DNA of 64,000 bases from Burkholderia sp. Ac-20365 (GTDB taxonomy: Bacteria; Pseudomonadota; Gammaproteobacteria; Burkholderiales; Burkholderiaceae). Shown piece after piece: positions 61,774-64,000 of the stretch (position 1 is the stretch's first letter; every line of letters starts with the position of its first letter). Both the position numbers and the translations under genes were made by a program. Under the pieces are notes generated by a model that saw nothing but the letters and a program-made list of their open reading frames with translations, was not told the DNA's origin and made no database searches. The stretch is from NCBI RefSeq assembly GCF_017104715.1, contig NZ_JAAGPI010000001.1:620001-684000 (forward strand), written 5' to 3'.

Positions 61774-63125
61774 GCGTGGGCCGCCGTTCGCACAGCCAGA
61801 CGCTTTCCCTGTGGGCCAACGGCGATTTCGTCGGCCGTTGGACCATCAATGCGAATGGGGACTCGGAGCTTCAGTACGACACCGCCTGGCGCGAGTCCGC
61901 GCGTGGGCGGCCGATATCCCTGTCGCTGCCATTCAACCTCCACAACGAGCCGCTGAAGGGCGACCATGTCGCCCATTACTTCGATGGCCTGCTGCCGGAT
62001 AGCGAGACGATCCGACGGCGCGTGGCGGCGCGCTTCAAGACGGGCTCCATCGATGCATTCGACCTGCTGGCCGCGATTGGCCGCGACTGCGTAGGCGCCT
62101 TGCAGCTTCTGCCGGACGAAGCAAAGCCAGAAGGGATCGACAAGGTCGAGGGTATCGTCGTCGATGAAGAGGCGATCGAGCGGCACCTGCTCGAAGTCGT
62201 CAGTCCGGACCGTTTCGCCGCAGCGAGGGATCCCGACGACGACTTCCGCATCTCGCTGGCCGGCGCGCAGGAGAAAGACGCTTTCCTGTGGTGGGACGGC
62301 CAATGGATGAAGCCGCGCGGCACGACGCCGACCTCGCACATCTTCAAGCTGCCTATCGGCATGGTGGGCGGGCGCAAGGCCGATTTCAGCACGTCGGTCG
62401 ACAACGAGTGGCTCTGCCTGCGGTTGTTCAAGGAGTACGGACTGCCCACGGCAGAGGCGCGCATCGAGACGTTTGGCTCGCAGCGGGTGCTTGTGGTCGA
62501 ACGGTTCGACCGGGTGCTCTCGCGCAGTGGAAAGCAGTTGTTCCGGCTCGTGCAGGAGGATTTCTGCCAGGCAACGGGCACATCGCCGCTGATCAAATAC
62601 GAGAACGAGGGCGGCCCTGGCCTCCAGAAGATGTTCACGCTATTGCAGCAGTCGCAGCAGGCGGCAGAGGACATGCGCACGCTGATGGCCGCGCAGATTC
62701 TTTTCTGGCTGATGCGGGCGCCGGACGGTCACGCCAAGAACTTCAGCATCCAGCTGCTTGGCGGCGGCGCGGGACGCTTCAAACTGACGCCGATGTATGA
62801 CGTGATGTCGGCCTATCCGGTGATCGGTGACGGGCCGAGTCAGTGGGCAGACCGGGAAATCAAGCTCGCGATGGCTCTGCTCGGGAAGAGCAAGCACTAT
62901 CAGATGCATACGATCGAGCGCCGCCACTTCAACAGCACAGCCAGGAAGGTCGGCTATGGTGACAATGCCGAGCCGTTGATGCAGGAGATCATCGGCCGCA
63001 CGCCAGAGGTCGTGGAGAAAGTGCGCGCGGACCTGCCCGCAGGGTTCTCCGGGCAGGTGGCGGACAGGATACTGGGTGGTGTGCTGGCGGCGGCACGCGC
63101 GCTGGAGAGCATGCCTGCGGGGTAG
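61770..63125 (+). CDS. hipA: HipA-family serine/threonine kinase toxin
   Basis: GTG 61770 overlaps the hipB stop (GTGA) with GGAG just upstream; 451 aa, close to E. coli HipA (440). Motifs: the N-terminal subdomain LSLWANGDFVGRW and YFDGLLPDSETIRRR; the activation-loop/ATP region SLAGAQEKDAFLWW; the catalytic loop RAPDGHAKNFS and the metal Asp in LTPMYDVMSAYP. HipA phosphorylates glutamyl-tRNA synthetase in E. coli, causing growth arrest and persistence; the target here is presumed similar. Confidence 0.93.
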   Translation: MSVGRRSHSQTLSLWANGDFVGRWTINANGDSELQYDTAWRESARGRPISLSLPFNLHNEPLKGDHVAHYFDGLLPDSETIRRRVAARFKTGSIDAFDLLAAIGRDCVGALQLLPDEAKPEGIDKVEGIVVDEEAIERHLLEVVSPDRFAAARDPDDDFRISLAGAQEKDAFLWWDGQWMKPRGTTPTSHIFKLPIGMVGGRKADFSTSVDNEWLCLRLFKEYGLPTAEARIETFGSQRVLVVERFDRVLSRSGKQLFRLVQEDFCQATGTSPLIKYENEGGPGLQKMFTLLQQSQQAAEDMRTLMAAQILFWLMRAPDGHAKNFSIQLLGGGAGRFKLTPMYDVMSAYPVIGDGPSQWADREIKLAMALLGKSKHYQMHTIERRHFNSTARKVGYGDNAEPLMQEIIGRTPEVVEKVRADLPAGFSGQVADRILGGVLAAARALESMPAG

Positions 63126-63155
63126 TGTGTCGAACCCCGCAAGGACTCGCTCCGC

Positions 63156-63569
63156 TCATTCCGCCAGAGATTCCTGGCCGGTCCTGAACGGCGCATCACG
63201 TACCACATCGCCCTGATAGAAGGCCGCAAAGCGTTCCAGTTGGCGGTGCGCATCGGCGGGATCGACGCCTTCGCTCAGTACGGCGCTGGAAAATCCCGTG
63301 CGTTCCATCTGGATCAGCTGATCCGCGAGCACGTCGCCTGTCGCGCGCAGATCGCCTTTGAAGCCAAGCCGTCGACGGATCAGATACGCCTGGCTGAACG
63401 CGCGGCCATCGGTGAAGTTCGGAAAGTTCAGTTCGACGCGATCCGCGTGAGCGATCGAATCGCTATGCGCGAACGGATCGGCGTCGTTATCGAGCGTGAC
63501 GACGTGCTCGACGGCATCGGCGGCGTGTTCGTTCAAAGCGAGAATACGGATACGCGATTGACCGTTCAT
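63156..63569 (-). CDS. DUF934 family protein
   Basis: A 137-aa protein of the family found next to the sulfite reductase gene in betaproteobacteria. It has VELNFPNFTDGRAFSQAYLI and RRRLGFKGDLRATGDVLADQ, typical of DUF934. It is thought to support sulfite/nitrite reductase, but its role is unproven. ATG 63569 overlaps the upstream cysI stop by 4 nt (ATGA), so the pair is an operon. Confidence 0.88.
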   Translation of the reverse strand: MNGQSRIRILALNEHAADAVEHVVTLDNDADPFAHSDSIAHADRVELNFPNFTDGRAFSQAYLIRRRLGFKGDLRATGDVLADQLIQMERTGFSSAVLSEGVDPADAHRQLERFAAFYQGDVVRDAPFRTGQESLAE

Positions 63570-64000
63570 GCCGACACCTCCAGCGGCGTGCGTGCCGCGT
63601 TGGCCGCTGTCTTGAACGGATCGAGCCCGATACGCCGGACCGTTTCGATGAAGCTCTCACGGCGCGATCCCGATGGCTTCCGATGCTCGACATACGTGCG
63701 CAATACGGCATCGATCACATCGGGCACTTCATGCGCGGAAAACGATGGCCCGATCACCTTGCCGGGCTGCGCGGCGCCGCTCGCGTGCGAGCCATCCGAT
63801 CCGCCGAGTGTCACCTGATACCACTCGGCGCCATCCTTGTCGACGCCGAGAATGCCGATATGCCCGCTATGGTGATGTCCGCACGAATTGATGCAGCCGC
63901 TGATGTGCAGATCGACTTCGCCGATGTCTTCAAGTTCGTCCATGTCCTGATAACGCTCGGTAATCGCTTCTGCAACCGGCAATGACCGCGCATTCGCCAG
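63566..64000 (-). CDS. cysI: sulfite/nitrite reductase hemoprotein, C-terminal fragment
   Basis: The frame is open to the window edge, so only the last 144 residues are present. GEVDLHISGCINSCGHHHSG contains the last two [4Fe-4S]/siroheme cysteines (C-x3-C) of the sulfite/nitrite reductase family, followed by HIGILGVDKDGAEWYQVTLG and a C-terminal helical tail. The overlapping DUF934 gene favours an assimilatory sulfite reductase (CysI) rather than nitrite reductase. Confidence 0.85.
   Translation of the reverse strand: MANARSLPVAEAITERYQDMDELEDIGEVDLHISGCINSCGHHHSGHIGILGVDKDGAEWYQVTLGGSDGSHASGAAQPGKVIGPSFSAHEVPDVIDAVLRTYVEHRKPSGSRRESFIETVRRIGLDPFKTAANAARTPLEVSA

Noticed and set aside
1..64000. 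tRNA, rRNA, CRISPR, IS transposase or prophage genes
   Set aside because: None was recognised on either strand; no repeat-spacer pattern or transposase/integrase motif was seen.

Overview
The window is high-GC DNA from a betaproteobacterium of the Burkholderiaceae, most likely Paraburkholderia, Caballeronia or a close relative. The assignment rests on family-level recognition: a DUF3331 protein, a Burkholderia-type trimeric porin, MocR regulators, the DUF934/CysI pair, an FNR/universal-stress locus and a Nit1C operon. No rRNA, tRNA, prophage, IS transposase or CRISPR array was seen. Both ends cut genes: the 3' end of dadA at base 1 and the 3' part of a CysI-type sulfite/nitrite reductase at base 64000.

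Layout. 1-14400 holds housekeeping and accessory single genes: DadA end, HtrA/Do protease, ChrA, M14 carboxypeptidase, a flavodoxin/DUF1330 pair, isochorismatase with a divergent LysR gene, TetR, DUF3331, an HDOD protein, a HAD phosphatase and a porin. 15343-22311 holds a PcaC-like protein, a PQQ alcohol dehydrogenase-cytochrome c-ankyrin operon, an S10 carboxypeptidase lipoprotein and an EF-hand protein. 22380-28452 holds a histone-deacetylase-like hydrolase, an AraC regulator, an acyl-CoA ligase and a SulP transporter.

28471-42863 reads as a low-oxygen/stress regulon. It has two PAS histidine kinases, a NarL-type regulator, a single-domain receiver, an FNR with all four cluster cysteines, four universal stress proteins, an HPF/RaiA-like ribosome factor, two nitroreductase-family proteins (one Acg-like), a Zn alcohol dehydrogenase, a flavodoxin and a CBS-BON protein. 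At least six FNR-type palindromes (TTGAT-N4-ATCAA or close) lie in front of these genes, two at near-ideal spacing from candidate -10 boxes.

45704-55576 is a ten-gene, tightly overlapping operon: the complete Nit1C core (nitrogen-starvation protein, nitrilase, radical SAM, GNAT, AIR-synthase-like, glycosyltransferase, small protein, flavoprotein) extended by an LnmK/Pnap_2097-like protein and a methylmalonyl-CoA-mutase-type B12 enzyme. It has a sigma-54-type -24/-12 promoter and is flanked by two paralogous MocR regulators. cyoABCD (bo3 quinol oxidase) follows, then a hipBA module with four 17-bp operators spaced exactly 26 bp apart, then DUF934/cysI.

Two inverted copies of a roughly 660-bp, largely palindromic, apparently non-coding repeat lie at 2521-3180 and 41336-41993.
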